Below the pieces are notes generated by a model. That model was not told the origin of the DNA. It did not search any database and saw nothing but the letters and a program-made list of their open reading frames with translations. A DNA stretch of 64,000 nucleotides from an uncultured Lachnospiraceae bacterium (GTDB lineage: Bacteria > Bacillota > Clostridia > Lachnospirales > Lachnospiraceae), in the NCBI GenBank assembly GCA_934317845.1, contig CAKRES010000001.1:124001-188000 (forward strand). The letters are read 5' to 3'. Below are positions 34,372 through 43,172 of the stretch, piece after piece. The translations under genes were made by a program, and so were the position numbers. Numbering within the stretch: position 1 is the stretch's first letter; every line of letters begins with the position of its first letter.

Positions 34372-36054
34372 TTACTCAAATTGCATTCCTGCAACATAAT
34401 TCTGTAATTGTTCGGTATAGGAAGCCTGATCAAGCTGCATCCATTCATTTACCTGTGCTTCGCTTAAATGGTACTCCACCGTCAGCTCAGAAAGGATCGT
34501 TTCCCGCAGATAATCCAAGTCTTTTTCAATACCAAGCTCCTTTGCTTCTTCATAATGCTTGTCATATTTGCGTAATCCCTTGATCAGGGAATCAAGACCA
34601 TTTTCATACATCTGAAGCTTTAAGAAATTATGGTAGGAGTCGATCTGCTGCTGTACATACATCACGCAGTAAATCTTATCCTTGATCTGCTGGTCACGGT
34701 CTTTGACTTCCACACCAACGATCTGATCGTAGGCTTTTTTGTACTTCTGCATTTCAAAATATGTCGTAGCTCTTGTAACTACCATATGATAATTGAACTG
34801 CTGCGTACCAAACACAACGGTAACTCCCAGTAGGACGAGAATGATCGCTACCACAGCTACCTGGTTTTTCGTCACCTTACGTTCTTTTGCATCCTCAGCT
34901 TCTTCTTCCAGACGGATCTGTTCCTGTTTATCTTTCTTTGCCGCCTTTTTCACAACAGCCATTTCTTTGGCCTGATTCTTTTTGACCTGTTTATCGGCTT
35001 TGGCTTGCGCTTTTTTCTCAGCTTGCGCTTCTTTTTTCTCAGCTTTTTTCGCTTTTTTTGCTTCCTTTTTGGCAATCTCTTCCGGAGTAGGACCTTCCTC
35101 TTCCTCCGGACCAAATAACAGCATGGAAAGTCGTTCTTTTAACGGAGCCTTCGGTTGCCCCGTCTCCTGGTCGCTCAAATCTTCATCCATCGTCAGATCT
35201 TCATCTAAGGAAAGGGAAATGTCATCGGCGAGATCCCTTGCTTCCTGTGGCTCAGCCTTTTTCTTCTTCTCCATCCGAAGCCGTTTTTTCTCCGCTTTCT
35301 TCTGTTCCCGTTCCTGTTTCTTTTGAAGCTTTTTTCGTTCCTTCTCTGACATTGTGGATTCCTCCACAAGATCAGGATAAGCCTCCTTTTGATCTTCAGA
35401 TTGCGTGAGATCTTCATTAAAATCAATGCCCTCTAAAATATCAGAAGAAACATCCAGCGGTTCTTCCTCCGGCTCAGTCTCCGGAACAGAGGATGAGGAA
35501 GACTCCGGTTCTACCTGTTGCTCCTCATTTTTTCCTTCTTCTGCCTTTGCCTGATTGATGATCTGGCTTACCTGATCCATCGGGTCCGGCATCACTTCCG
35601 GCTGTGATTGATCCTCCTTTGGAGTCTGCTCACTCTGATCCTCCGATAATGGATCTGCTTCTTCGTTCATTATTTCGTCACGGTTTAGATCTTGGGCTGG
35701 TTTTTCCCCAGTCTGTTCTTGAGAATTACTATCAGTTTGAGAAGGATCTTCCTTCATTTCTTGATTGGCAGTTTCAGCGAACATATTATCCAGCATCTGA
35801 TTCAAACGGTCTTCTTCACTGTCTGCTGCGCTCTCCGTTTGAATCTTTTGATCTGTGTTCTTGGCAGGCTTGTCATATTCCAGATCCTCTTCCCTGAGTT
35901 CCTTTGCCGCTTTTTCTTTTTCCTCCTCTGACATGCCAAGTAATTCAAACATATCGGCATTTTCATCTACCAGTGGAACATTTTCCTGTTCCTTTGGCTC
36001 TGCGTCTTGAAAAATATCGCTCATTCCATTGTTCATACTTCTCTCGTCAGCCAT
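34372..36054 (-). CDS. Charged single-pass membrane protein with extracytoplasmic helical repeat region
   Basis: A 560-residue protein. The first ~390 residues are cytoplasmic, very acidic and low-complexity, with a Lys/Glu/Ala-rich probable coiled coil (about 240-390). One membrane helix follows at about 396-418 (VAVVAIILVLLGVTVVFG). The 140-residue C-terminal domain is helical with TPR-like spacing (ATTYFEMQKYKKAYDQIVG). The ATG at 36054 is chosen for its AGAGG SD. Flanked by terminators, so monocistronic. Function unknown. Confidence 0.75.
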   Translation of the reverse strand: MADERSMNNGMSDIFQDAEPKEQENVPLVDENADMFELLGMSEEEKEKAAKELREEDLEYDKPAKNTDQKIQTESAADSEEDRLNQMLDNMFAETANQEMKEDPSQTDSNSQEQTGEKPAQDLNRDEIMNEEADPLSEDQSEQTPKEDQSQPEVMPDPMDQVSQIINQAKAEEGKNEEQQVEPESSSSSVPETEPEEEPLDVSSDILEGIDFNEDLTQSEDQKEAYPDLVEESTMSEKERKKLQKKQEREQKKAEKKRLRMEKKKKAEPQEARDLADDISLSLDEDLTMDEDLSDQETGQPKAPLKERLSMLLFGPEEEEGPTPEEIAKKEAKKAKKAEKKEAQAEKKAQAKADKQVKKNQAKEMAVVKKAAKKDKQEQIRLEEEAEDAKERKVTKNQVAVVAIILVLLGVTVVFGTQQFNYHMVVTRATTYFEMQKYKKAYDQIVGVEVKDRDQQIKDKIYCVMYVQQQIDSYHNFLKLQMYENGLDSLIKGLRKYDKHYEEAKELGIEKDLDYLRETILSELTVEYHLSEAQVNEWMQLDQASYTEQLQNYVAGMQFE

Positions 36055-36128
36055 ACTCAACCTCTTTATTCTCTCTACCATATTTTCATCTGGTTTTTAC
36101 CATCACATACATTATTATATTTTAACAT

Positions 36129-36160
36129 AAAAAAAAGCCTTTCGCAATGCAAAAGGCTTT
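36129..36160 (-). terminator. Terminator after cheV
   Basis: Stem AAGCCTTT/AAAGGCTT (36135-36142 and 36152-36159) with inner CGC pairing, followed by a T-run; about 11 bases after the cheV stop. Confidence 0.88.
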
Positions 36161-36170
36161 TTCAGATTGT

Positions 36171-37091
36171 TTAATTTGTATGCTGATAAGTAGCACGGAT
36201 CAAATCGTCCATCACACCGACTAATTTTCCAATCTCTGGTTTGGAAATCTGCGCATTAACACCTAAACTTTCTCCTTTTCTGCGCATGTCTTCGTTGATC
36301 AGGGAAGAGAAAATAATGATCGGCACTTCGTCAAATTCCTTCTGGTCACGGATCAGTTTGCACAAACGGTGACCATCCATCAGTGGCATCTCTATATCAG
36401 TCAGCACCAGGCGTACGTGATTGAAAATAGAATCACCCTCATGATTCCATTGTACAAGCTTATCCCATGCTTCCTGTCCGTTGTTGCATAATGTGATATT
36501 CACATATCCGGCTTTGGATAACGAATCATAGATCAGCTTGCTCAACAGCGGAGAATCTTCCGCAACCAGAATATGGGCATCACTACGCTCCCGGTCTCCC
36601 AGTTTTTCAATATCAGACATCTTAAGAGAAGTCTCCGGGCTGATATCTGAAACGATCTTTTCAAAGTCCAGAATGATGATCAGCCGGTTGTCATATTTTA
36701 AAATACCGGTTGCAGCACTGTTCTCTGTGGAATTGACCGTGCGATCCGGCTTGTTTACCTCTGCCCAGGAAACACGGTGAATACCGATCACCTGATGTAC
36801 ATGAAAGGCAATATCCAGCTTGTTAAAATTTGTTACGATCAGCATATCCGTTGGATGTGTTTCTGCTTTCAGACTCAAAGAACGTGCCAGATCAACGACT
36901 GTGATGATCGTTTCACGCGGCATAAAAAGTCCTTCTATGTACGGATGTGCATTTGGTACCGGTGTGATCTGCTGGTATGGAAGGATCTCCCGTACCTTTG
37001 CCACGTTAATACCATAATGATTGTTACCGATCATAAACTCTAAGATCTCTAATTCATTTGTTCCACTTTCCAGTAATATATTTGTATCCAT
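36171..37091 (-). CDS. cheV: CheV-type chemotaxis adaptor (CheW domain plus receiver)
   Basis: A 306-residue protein: an N-terminal CheW-like domain (EILEFMIGNNHYGINVAKVREIL ... IDLARSLSL-like GLFMPRETIITVVDLA) and a C-terminal response-regulator receiver with the phospho-acceptor Asp in LVLTDIEMPLMDG. CheV links chemoreceptors to CheA and adjusts signalling by phosphorylation. It shares a probable transcript with an upstream lipoprotein. No other chemotaxis or flagellar gene is in the window. Confidence 0.9.
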   Translation of the reverse strand: MDTNILLESGTNELEILEFMIGNNHYGINVAKVREILPYQQITPVPNAHPYIEGLFMPRETIITVVDLARSLSLKAETHPTDMLIVTNFNKLDIAFHVHQVIGIHRVSWAEVNKPDRTVNSTENSAATGILKYDNRLIIILDFEKIVSDISPETSLKMSDIEKLGDRERSDAHILVAEDSPLLSKLIYDSLSKAGYVNITLCNNGQEAWDKLVQWNHEGDSIFNHVRLVLTDIEMPLMDGHRLCKLIRDQKEFDEVPIIIFSSLINEDMRRKGESLGVNAQISKPEIGKLVGVMDDLIRATYQHTN

Positions 37092-37120
37092 CTGTTCAAC
37101 CTCCCGCTGATCCTGTTATG

Positions 37121-37816
37121 TTATTGTAATTCAATTGTAGTAGTATCTGATCCATTAGTGATATCCAACTGATAATTAAGTGGTTTCTTCGCACCTTTTG
37201 GGATTTCAAAGAGTAATACTGCTGTCTTTTTCTGCCCCGGCTTTAATTTCACTTGTAGGGAGCTTAAATCACTTTCTAAGATCGTAAGCATCGGCTCCAC
37301 TGTCTTGCTGTCCGTATGCAGTGTATACTGATATCCGGCATCCAAAAGATCGGTAGTTACTGTTTTGTCTGTCTGATTCGATACACGAAACTTTACAGCA
37401 AGCAAGCTGCCGCCCTCTTCCGGTTCCACATCAAGACTACTCTGGTTGGAATCCTGATAGCGTTTTACAACTTTGTATCCACGGTATTTCACCTGAATCT
37501 TTTCTTTTTTGTAAACCTTGGAAAGATCTACAACGGTTTCCTGTGTGGTTGCTTCAGCAGCTGTATCAGCCGAAGTCTCCTGTGAAGTCTCCTGCGTGGT
37601 CGTACTCTGCTGTGTCGTAGTTGCTGCATCTGCACTGGCATCCGGAGTTTCTGTTGTAACCAGCCGGTCATCGTAATTCGGATTATTCTGAAGAACCTGG
37701 TGTGCGGCATATTGGGCAATCAGATCGTTTTGTTCTTCTGTCAGACTATCCTTTCCGCATCCGGCACAAAACAGAGCTAGACCGATCAATAATGCTGCTT
37801 GTAATGTTTTTTTCAT
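37121..37816 (-). CDS. Lipoprotein of unknown function, DUF4352-like
   Basis: A 231-residue lipoprotein: signal peptide with Cys20 in CAGC, a Thr/Gln/Ser/Ala-rich linker (about 50-90) and a beta-rich C-terminal domain (LLAVKFRVSNQTDKTVTTDLLDAGYQYTL ... TAVLLFEIPKGAKKPLNYQLDI) resembling immunoglobulin-like DUF4352/Telomere-binding-type domains found on Gram-positive lipoproteins. A TAGGAGGGGG SD precedes the ATG at 37816. Probably co-transcribed with cheV. Confidence 0.78.
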   Translation of the reverse strand: MKKTLQAALLIGLALFCAGCGKDSLTEEQNDLIAQYAAHQVLQNNPNYDDRLVTTETPDASADAATTTQQSTTTQETSQETSADTAAEATTQETVVDLSKVYKKEKIQVKYRGYKVVKRYQDSNQSSLDVEPEEGGSLLAVKFRVSNQTDKTVTTDLLDAGYQYTLHTDSKTVEPMLTILESDLSSLQVKLKPGQKKTAVLLFEIPKGAKKPLNYQLDITNGSDTTTIELQ

Positions 37817-37845
37817 AATCCCCCTCCTATACAATGATCTTCTTT

Positions 37846-37874
37846 ATTTTACCACTAATAGTGAAAGATAGCAA
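37846..37874 (-). promoter_or_regulatory. Promoter of the lipoprotein-cheV pair
   Basis: Minus-strand TTGCTA (37869-37874), 17-bp spacer, TAAAAT (37846-37851). The spacer holds the palindrome CACTA-T-TAGTG (37853-37863), a possible operator. Confidence 0.65.
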
Positions 37875-37885
37875 GATAAGATAGG

Positions 37886-39481
37886 TCAGATCTGCTCAGT
37901 TTCTTCCTGTGATTTCTCCTCTAAGCAGCCATCACAGTTCGTATCATTTTCTGTATCCAGATCAAAGTAAAAGCGGACGCCGTCTTCCACATTTTCTACC
38001 CCGTAATCCTTGCCATGTGCCTGCATTGTTGCTGCTACAATAGAAAGTCCGATACCATTTCCACCGTATTCCCGTGTCCTTGCCTTATCTACTTTATAAA
38101 ATTTGATCCATAATTTATCGATGTCTTCCTCAGGGATCGGTTCGCCTGTGTTGTATACATAAACGCGCACATCATGCTCTCTGCGTACCATATTGATCAA
38201 AATGTAGCCATCTTTGGACAAATGATTGAGTGCGTTCGTCAGGTAGTTGGTCACGACTGCTTCAATCTTAAATTCATCTGCCCAGACCCAGATATCCGGA
38301 TCAATCTCAAGGCGCACATCCGCATTCTGCTTCTGGATCATAATGCCGGACTGCTCCACGACATTTTTGATCAGCTCAGATAAGTTAAAGTGCTCGATCT
38401 GTACCTGATCTGTACCAAATTCCAGCTCATTTAACGCTAACAGCTTTCGTACCATTTTGTTCATCTTATCTGCTTCATCGATAATGACATCACAGTAAAA
38501 TTCTTTGCTTTCTTCGTCATCTAAAATGTTATCCTTCAGGCCTTCCGCATAGCCCTGCACCAGTGCGATCGGTGTCTTTAATTCATGCGATACATGGGAT
38601 AAAAACTCCTTTCGCATCTCATCGATCTGTGTCTTCCGGTCAATATCCTTGCGCAGCTCGTTGTTGGCGGTTTTTAGCTCAGAGATCGTCATTTCCAGCT
38701 TGTCCGCCAGATCATTCATGCTATGTCCCAGTTCTCCGATCTCATCGTTGCTGAAATGTGATACCTTCGCCTTAAAATCAAGATCACTCATCCGCTTTGC
38801 GATCACAGCCATCTGATGGATCGGGCGCGAATAGTTGTTACTGATAAAAAACATGAAAAGGCATCCGAGCAGGGTAACAAAAATACCAATATAACCCAAA
38901 AATGTATTACTGATCATTGCACTTCGCCGGATACTTTCCACCGGAGTCTGGATCACGATCACATGCCCATTATCGAGCGTTCCGATCAGATTCAGATAAT
39001 CAGAGGAGGTGTGATTGTCATGGTTTTTCTGTAGTATATAGGTACCCTTTTCTTTCTCCTCATAGGAATCGTTAAACTGCCACTCCTCGCCTTCACTTGC
39101 CTGCACATTTGCTGCAAGCTGGAACAGCTTCTCCATGCTGGCATATCCCATATAGCCTTCACTTGATGTAGAATAGTCCAGATTAACCGTAGTATTATTG
39201 ACAAAGGTTCCGATTACGACATCAATATTGTTATCCGTGTAATAATTCTTTGATAAAATGGTATAGACATCATCCGAATCTCCAACCATTTTATTGATCG
39301 TATTATAAGAATCTTTCAGGATCTGTTCTACCTTCTGCATATAGAATTTCTCCAGAAAGATCATGCACATGAGCCATGTTAAAAGCATCCAGATTCCCAT
39401 TACACACATCAATGTCAGCGTCAGCTTCGCACGGATCGAATGAAAAGGCTTACACTTTGTTTCTGTTTGTTTATGCAACAT
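37886..39481 (-). CDS. Membrane sensor histidine kinase
   Basis: A 531-residue kinase. Two membrane helices (about 22-45 and 188-208) flank an extracytoplasmic sensor domain of about 140 residues. HAMP follows (NYSRPIHQMAVIAKRMSDLDF), then HisKA with the phospho-acceptor His in SHVSHELKTPIALVQGYAEG, and an HATPase with NYLTNALNHLS and GIGLSIV. It pairs with the response regulator whose gene it overlaps by 11 bases. The signal is not evident from sequence; the adjacent lipoproteins are candidates for target or sensor partners. Confidence 0.92.
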   Translation of the reverse strand: MLHKQTETKCKPFHSIRAKLTLTLMCVMGIWMLLTWLMCMIFLEKFYMQKVEQILKDSYNTINKMVGDSDDVYTILSKNYYTDNNIDVVIGTFVNNTTVNLDYSTSSEGYMGYASMEKLFQLAANVQASEGEEWQFNDSYEEKEKGTYILQKNHDNHTSSDYLNLIGTLDNGHVIVIQTPVESIRRSAMISNTFLGYIGIFVTLLGCLFMFFISNNYSRPIHQMAVIAKRMSDLDFKAKVSHFSNDEIGELGHSMNDLADKLEMTISELKTANNELRKDIDRKTQIDEMRKEFLSHVSHELKTPIALVQGYAEGLKDNILDDEESKEFYCDVIIDEADKMNKMVRKLLALNELEFGTDQVQIEHFNLSELIKNVVEQSGIMIQKQNADVRLEIDPDIWVWADEFKIEAVVTNYLTNALNHLSKDGYILINMVRREHDVRVYVYNTGEPIPEEDIDKLWIKFYKVDKARTREYGGNGIGLSIVAATMQAHGKDYGVENVEDGVRFYFDLDTENDTNCDGCLEEKSQEETEQI

Positions 39482-40157
39482 CCGTCACCTCGAATTTATA
39501 TCCCATGCCCCAGATCGTCTTAATGTACTCTCCTTTGGCACCCAATTTAGAACGCAGTTTTTTTACATGTGTGTCAATCGTTCTGGCATCGCCAAAATAA
39601 TCATAGTTCCATACGTTATTTAAAATCTTTTCCCGGCTTAATGCTACGCCCTGATTGATAATGAAATAGTGAAGCAGTTCAAATTCCTTATAGCTTAATT
39701 CGATCAGCTCACCATCCAGACGTACTTCGTGCGCCTGCACATCCAGCTCAATGCCTCCTGCTGATAGCTTTTCATTACCGACAGCATTGCCGGAACGGCG
39801 TAAGATCGCCTCGACACGAGCCACTAAAATCTTTGGGCTGAACGGCTTTGAAATGTATTCATCTACGCCAAGTTCAAATCCCAGCAATTCATCCCGCTCG
39901 TCTGATTTGGCAGTCAGCATAATGATCGGTACTTTGGAATACTGGCGGATCTCCTTACATACTTCCCAGCCATCCATCTTTGGCATCATCACGTCTAAAA
40001 TGACCAGATCAATGTTTTTATCTGCAAAGAATACTTCAATCGCCTGCTCACCGTCTGCGGCTTCCAATACCTCAAAATCCTTCTTCACCAAAAAGTCTTT
40101 CACAAGTTTACGCATTCTTGATTCGTCGTCTACGACTAATACTTTGCATTCATTCAT
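39471..40157 (-). CDS. OmpR/PhoB-family response regulator
   Basis: A 228-residue regulator: a receiver domain with DD at 10-11 and phospho-acceptor Asp55 (LVILDVMMPKMDG), Lys in SKPFSPKIL-like ISKPFSP, and a C-terminal winged helix (IELSYKEFELLHYFIINQG ... RTIDTHVKKLRSKLG). It precedes its cognate kinase gene. A terminator hairpin abuts its SD, so expression may depend on read-through or a promoter within the hairpin region. Confidence 0.93.
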   Translation of the reverse strand: MNECKVLVVDDESRMRKLVKDFLVKKDFEVLEAADGEQAIEVFFADKNIDLVILDVMMPKMDGWEVCKEIRQYSKVPIIMLTAKSDERDELLGFELGVDEYISKPFSPKILVARVEAILRRSGNAVGNEKLSAGGIELDVQAHEVRLDGELIELSYKEFELLHYFIINQGVALSREKILNNVWNYDYFGDARTIDTHVKKLRSKLGAKGEYIKTIWGMGYKFEVTDVA

Positions 40158-40172
40158 TGTTCCATCCTCCTA

Positions 40173-40218
40173 TAAAAAAATCATATTCCAATGCTTTTAG
40201 TGTAGCAAAGGAATATGA
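40173..40218 (-). terminator. Terminator directly upstream of the response regulator SD
   Basis: 9-bp perfect outer stem TCATATTCC/GGAATATGA (40181-40189 and 40210-40218) with an inner TGCT/AGCA pairing, followed on the minus strand by seven T and then AGGAGG of the response regulator. Confidence 0.88.
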
Positions 40219-40244
40219 CTAATCTGTGAATCCTGTTTTATTTC

Positions 40245-40814
40245 TTACTTTGTTTCTTCGGTATCCTCATCCGGAGTGATCCCAAGCTGTTCCTCTTTCT
40301 CACGGATCTTTTTCTCCCGCTTATTTAACTGTTCTTCCCACGACGAATATTGATCCAGGACCTTCTCCTTTGTATGATAATAATTGGAATTCGGTGAAAA
40401 TAGAGTTACTGCAAACATTCCAATGATCACAAGAATCAGACCGACGATCACGATCATCCGGCATCGAAGCTGTCCTTCCTTTTTTTGATTATCTTTTAAA
40501 AGCTGTTCCTTTGTAAAGCTGTCCTGATCCCGTCCCTTCGCCTTATGGTCAACCACGCGGATCATCGGAAGAGAGGATTCTTCTACGGAAAAACGTTCGA
40601 CCAATACGGTGCGCAGCTCTTTAATAAAGGAAAGTCCAACCGGAGTCACAAAAATTCCTTTTGCCGCCAGACGCCGGTAGACAAGCATCACACTGTCTTT
40701 ATTTTCCCAGTTGAGTTGTGCACGAATAGAAGAAACATTCTTCGCTTCATGTGATGCCAGATTGTATTCCTCTTTTGTAGAAAATGCAAATCCATCTACA
40801 TAAAATAATTCCAT
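40245..40814 (-). CDS. Single-pass membrane protein of unknown function
   Basis: A 189-residue protein: a soluble N-terminal part (MELFYVDGFAFSTKEEYNLASHEAKNVSSI), one membrane helix at about 120-140 (IVIVGLILVIIGMFAVTLF) and a charged coiled-coil-like C-terminus (EEQLNKREKKIREKEEQLG). No family recognised. It lies 16 bases after the upstream lipoprotein gene and before a terminator, so likely the last gene of the sacA-lipoprotein run. Confidence 0.75.
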   Translation of the reverse strand: MELFYVDGFAFSTKEEYNLASHEAKNVSSIRAQLNWENKDSVMLVYRRLAAKGIFVTPVGLSFIKELRTVLVERFSVEESSLPMIRVVDHKAKGRDQDSFTKEQLLKDNQKKEGQLRCRMIVIVGLILVIIGMFAVTLFSPNSNYYHTKEKVLDQYSSWEEQLNKREKKIREKEEQLGITPDEDTEETK

Positions 40815-40830
40815 AAGAAACCCTCAAAAT

Positions 40831-41385
40831 TTACTGTGCTGCTTCTGTTGTTTCAGCCTCTGATGTCTGCTCTGCAGCAGAGGTTTTTACTGTCACATTA
40901 TGTTTGGAAGCAAGATCCATCACATTGGCACGATGCTCTTCAATCTTTGTTTTTCCCTGTGAAATGGTCTCATTTGCAGCTACTGCAGCTTCACTGTTAT
41001 TGTCCTTGATCGCCTGTGCCAGTGCGGTAAGCCCGTCCAATTGAAGCTTTGCACCATCTGCATAGGTCTGCTTTAATGCGGTAACCTCGGCAGTCGATGG
41101 CTTTACATTTAACAGGTTATTATAAAATGTTGTATAATTTGGAATGATCTCGTTATCAAATGCTGCAATGATGTCTTTTCGTTCCATGGAAGCAACCTGG
41201 GCGGACACTTCATTGTAACGGTTGATGGCAGCAGTCTCCTCGTTCTTGATCCCTGCCAGATCTGTCTCAATATATTTGACCAGATCAGCCTGCACCAGAT
41301 CCTCCTCTTTCTTTCCGCAGCCGGCAAAAGAAACCAGCAGTAATGTTGTCATCAATACAGTAATCATTATCTTTTTCATGTTCAT
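40831..41385 (-). CDS. Lipoprotein of unknown function
   Basis: A 184-residue lipoprotein: signal peptide and lipobox FAGC with Cys23, then a helical domain (AAINRYNEVSAQVASMERKDIIAAFDNEIIPNYTTFYNNLL ... EEHRANVMDLASKHN) and a Thr/Glu-rich tail. GGAGG precedes the ATG by 6 bases. It follows the GH32 gene with no visible terminator. Not recognised further. Confidence 0.78.
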   Translation of the reverse strand: MNMKKIMITVLMTTLLLVSFAGCGKKEEDLVQADLVKYIETDLAGIKNEETAAINRYNEVSAQVASMERKDIIAAFDNEIIPNYTTFYNNLLNVKPSTAEVTALKQTYADGAKLQLDGLTALAQAIKDNNSEAAVAANETISQGKTKIEEHRANVMDLASKHNVTVKTSAAEQTSEAETTEAAQ

Positions 41386-41418
41386 TTTCTCCCTCCGTTT
41401 TTGCTATAAACGTACCCT

Positions 41419-42717
41419 TTAAATATACTCTTTTATGCCAAATAGCGCAACCTTTTTTTGCTCCGGAAGCCGAAGTGCAGACTGCCATTCATACACAATA
41501 TGTGTGACTACGGCCGCTCCGTCTCCGATATAAGTTTCAATACAATGCTCGTCCAGAAATACGTTGAGAGATACTTCCTCTTCCGTTACCGCCACATATG
41601 CCTTCGTTTTCTCTGTCAAAACATGCCCCACGACGCGTCCTCTGTCAAAGCAGAGCCTTCCCGCATCCATTGATATTTCATATCCGAACAGATTAAGCGT
41701 ATCCCCTTCCTTCATAGAAAACTGAAGGCGGTATTGCCCTGGTGCAGTAAGCTTGGAAAACGGCAGTTCACAGTCAAAAAACTGCATCACGTTTTCGTGT
41801 GGTTTCGTTCTTAGAGTACCATTTTCAACTGCAAACTGACGTGGGATCGTAAACATGCCGATGGCTCCATCGATCGGCTCTTCCATACGGATCCACGACA
41901 ACATGGTCTGCCTGCCATTTTCATCCAAAAATGTCTGCGGCGCATAAAGCAAAAGTCCTTCATCCAGCAGATGTGGTTCTTCCAAAAACTCCAGTTCACA
42001 GGTTGCCGGGTCAAAGGATACCTTTACGACAAAGGCATGGTTCTCCCCGTGATAATATTCCATTGGAGAATACATCAGATACCATTCGTTTTCGATACAA
42101 AACAGGTTCGGACACTCCAGGATCGTACCCATCTTTGGCGTACTTACAATATTTTGAAAACTCCAGTTTTTTAAATCCTCACTCTTATAAAACAGGAGTG
42201 CTCCCTGACCCTTTTTCACACTGCCCAGTAGCATAAGATAGCTTCCCTCGCAGGAAAATACAAACGGATCTCTGGTATTCATCGCATCTCCCACTTCTCC
42301 CGGCGCAAAAGATGGAAGGATCACTTCTTTGTTCTGTATTGGAAAGTTTATGCCATCTTCAGAAGTAGTCAGAAGCTGTGCCGCCACAAATCCCTTTTCT
42401 CCATAACAGTTGGTATTCTTTGGTGCATGATCCAGATATCGTACCCCGGTATAGAACAAATGCAGTCTGCCATCCTTTTCGACACTGCATCCGGAAAAAC
42501 AGCCATCCTGATCCTCCGTACAGCTCGGATAAAGCGCAATGTCCTTGTGCTCATAATGCACCAGATCTTTGCTTACCGCATGTCCCCAGTGCATCCGTCC
42601 CCAAGTCGTATCATAAGGAAAATACTGATAAAAAATATGATACTGTCCTTTATAATAAATAAGACCGTTTGGATCATTGATCCAGTGTCCCGGTGCTCTC
42701 ATATGTAATCGCTGCAT
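41419..42717 (-). CDS. sacA: Glycoside hydrolase family 32 (sucrose/fructan hydrolase)
   Basis: A 432-residue GH32 enzyme. The N-terminal five-bladed propeller shows the nucleophile motif HWINDPNG (Asp in NDPNG), the RDP motif in NTRDPFVF, and the acid/base Glu in ECPNLF. A shorter beta-sandwich C-terminal module follows. There is no signal peptide, so it is intracellular; sucrose-6-phosphate hydrolase or beta-fructofuranosidase are the likely activities. No PTS or regulator gene is adjacent. It begins 22 bases after the ssrA terminator, with a GGAG SD but no obvious promoter. Confidence 0.9.
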   Translation of the reverse strand: MQRLHMRAPGHWINDPNGLIYYKGQYHIFYQYFPYDTTWGRMHWGHAVSKDLVHYEHKDIALYPSCTEDQDGCFSGCSVEKDGRLHLFYTGVRYLDHAPKNTNCYGEKGFVAAQLLTTSEDGINFPIQNKEVILPSFAPGEVGDAMNTRDPFVFSCEGSYLMLLGSVKKGQGALLFYKSEDLKNWSFQNIVSTPKMGTILECPNLFCIENEWYLMYSPMEYYHGENHAFVVKVSFDPATCELEFLEEPHLLDEGLLLYAPQTFLDENGRQTMLSWIRMEEPIDGAIGMFTIPRQFAVENGTLRTKPHENVMQFFDCELPFSKLTAPGQYRLQFSMKEGDTLNLFGYEISMDAGRLCFDRGRVVGHVLTEKTKAYVAVTEEEVSLNVFLDEHCIETYIGDGAAVVTHIVYEWQSALRLPEQKKVALFGIKEYI

Positions 42718-42738
42718 GTTTTTCTCCTTTCCATTCGT

Positions 42739-42768
42739 AAAAAAGCCCTTCGACCGCAGTCGAAAGGC
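42739..42768 (-). terminator. Terminator of ssrA
   Basis: 10-bp stem (42745-42754 with 42759-42768; GCCTTTCGAC/GTCGAAGGGC, one G-U pair) followed by six T on the minus strand. Confidence 0.92.
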
Positions 42769-42782
42769 TTATGCCACATAAG

Positions 42783-43126
42783 TGGACCAGATGGGAATCG
42801 AACCCATGTCCGAAAACACATCCATCAGAGTATCTCCCATTACAGTCAATACTTTAACATTCCCTCAAACAGACGCCTATTGACAAGCTTCTGTTCTTAG
42901 TAGCTTCATTGTGCTTCTTGTGGCGCAAAGCTTAACCACAAGAGTTCCCCACCGGTTTGATGCCGTGACCCTGAGTGGCGGGACGCCCAGGCACGACAAG
43001 CTGCAACTAGGCAGCTAAAGCTAAATTGTCTTCAGCGTTTAAATTTAATTTCTAAGTTTTAACGTGGTCCTAGTCCACGAATGGCTGCTCCAAATTCAAC
43101 ATCCCCGTCGAAACCAGTACTAGCCC
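42783..43126 (-). ncRNA. ssrA: Transfer-messenger RNA (tmRNA)
   Basis: The ends fold into a tRNA-like acceptor: 5' GGGCTAG (43120-43126) pairs with 3' CTGGTCC (42784-42790), with a G-U at the third pair, the alanine identity element, plus a T-arm ATGGG-TTCGATT-CCCAT. After the discriminator A (42783) the genome reads CTT, so CCA is not encoded. An internal reading frame (43007-43036) encodes AEDNLALAA then TAG, the expected proteolysis tag. The total of about 344 nt is normal. It lies directly downstream of smpB, its protein partner. Confidence 0.95.
43007..43036 (-). other. tmRNA tag reading frame
   Basis: Nine codons, AEDNLALAA, and a TAG stop. The resume codon is most likely GCT at 43034-43036, judged by similarity to clostridial tags ending in ALAA. 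The upstream in-frame codons are open for a few positions, so the resume site is inferred. Confidence 0.8.
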
Positions 43127-43172
43127 ATAAAAAGCTCATACATTACGCAAAAGACCGCTTTTCAATTTTATT

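Noticed and set aside
34982..35326. Plus-strand Ser/Phe-rich open frame of about 115 codons
   Set aside because: It is the antisense of the Lys/Glu/Ala-rich coiled-coil part of the minus-strand membrane protein; the low-complexity composition explains the open frame and there is no SD.
42783..42830. tRNA-like T-arm (GGTTCGATTCCC)
   Set aside because: It belongs to the tRNA-like end of tmRNA; there is no anticodon arm and the acceptor partner is over 300 bases away.
42739..43126. Attachment site of a mobile element at the ssrA 3' end
   Set aside because: No second copy of the ssrA end and no integrase or phage gene found downstream within the window.
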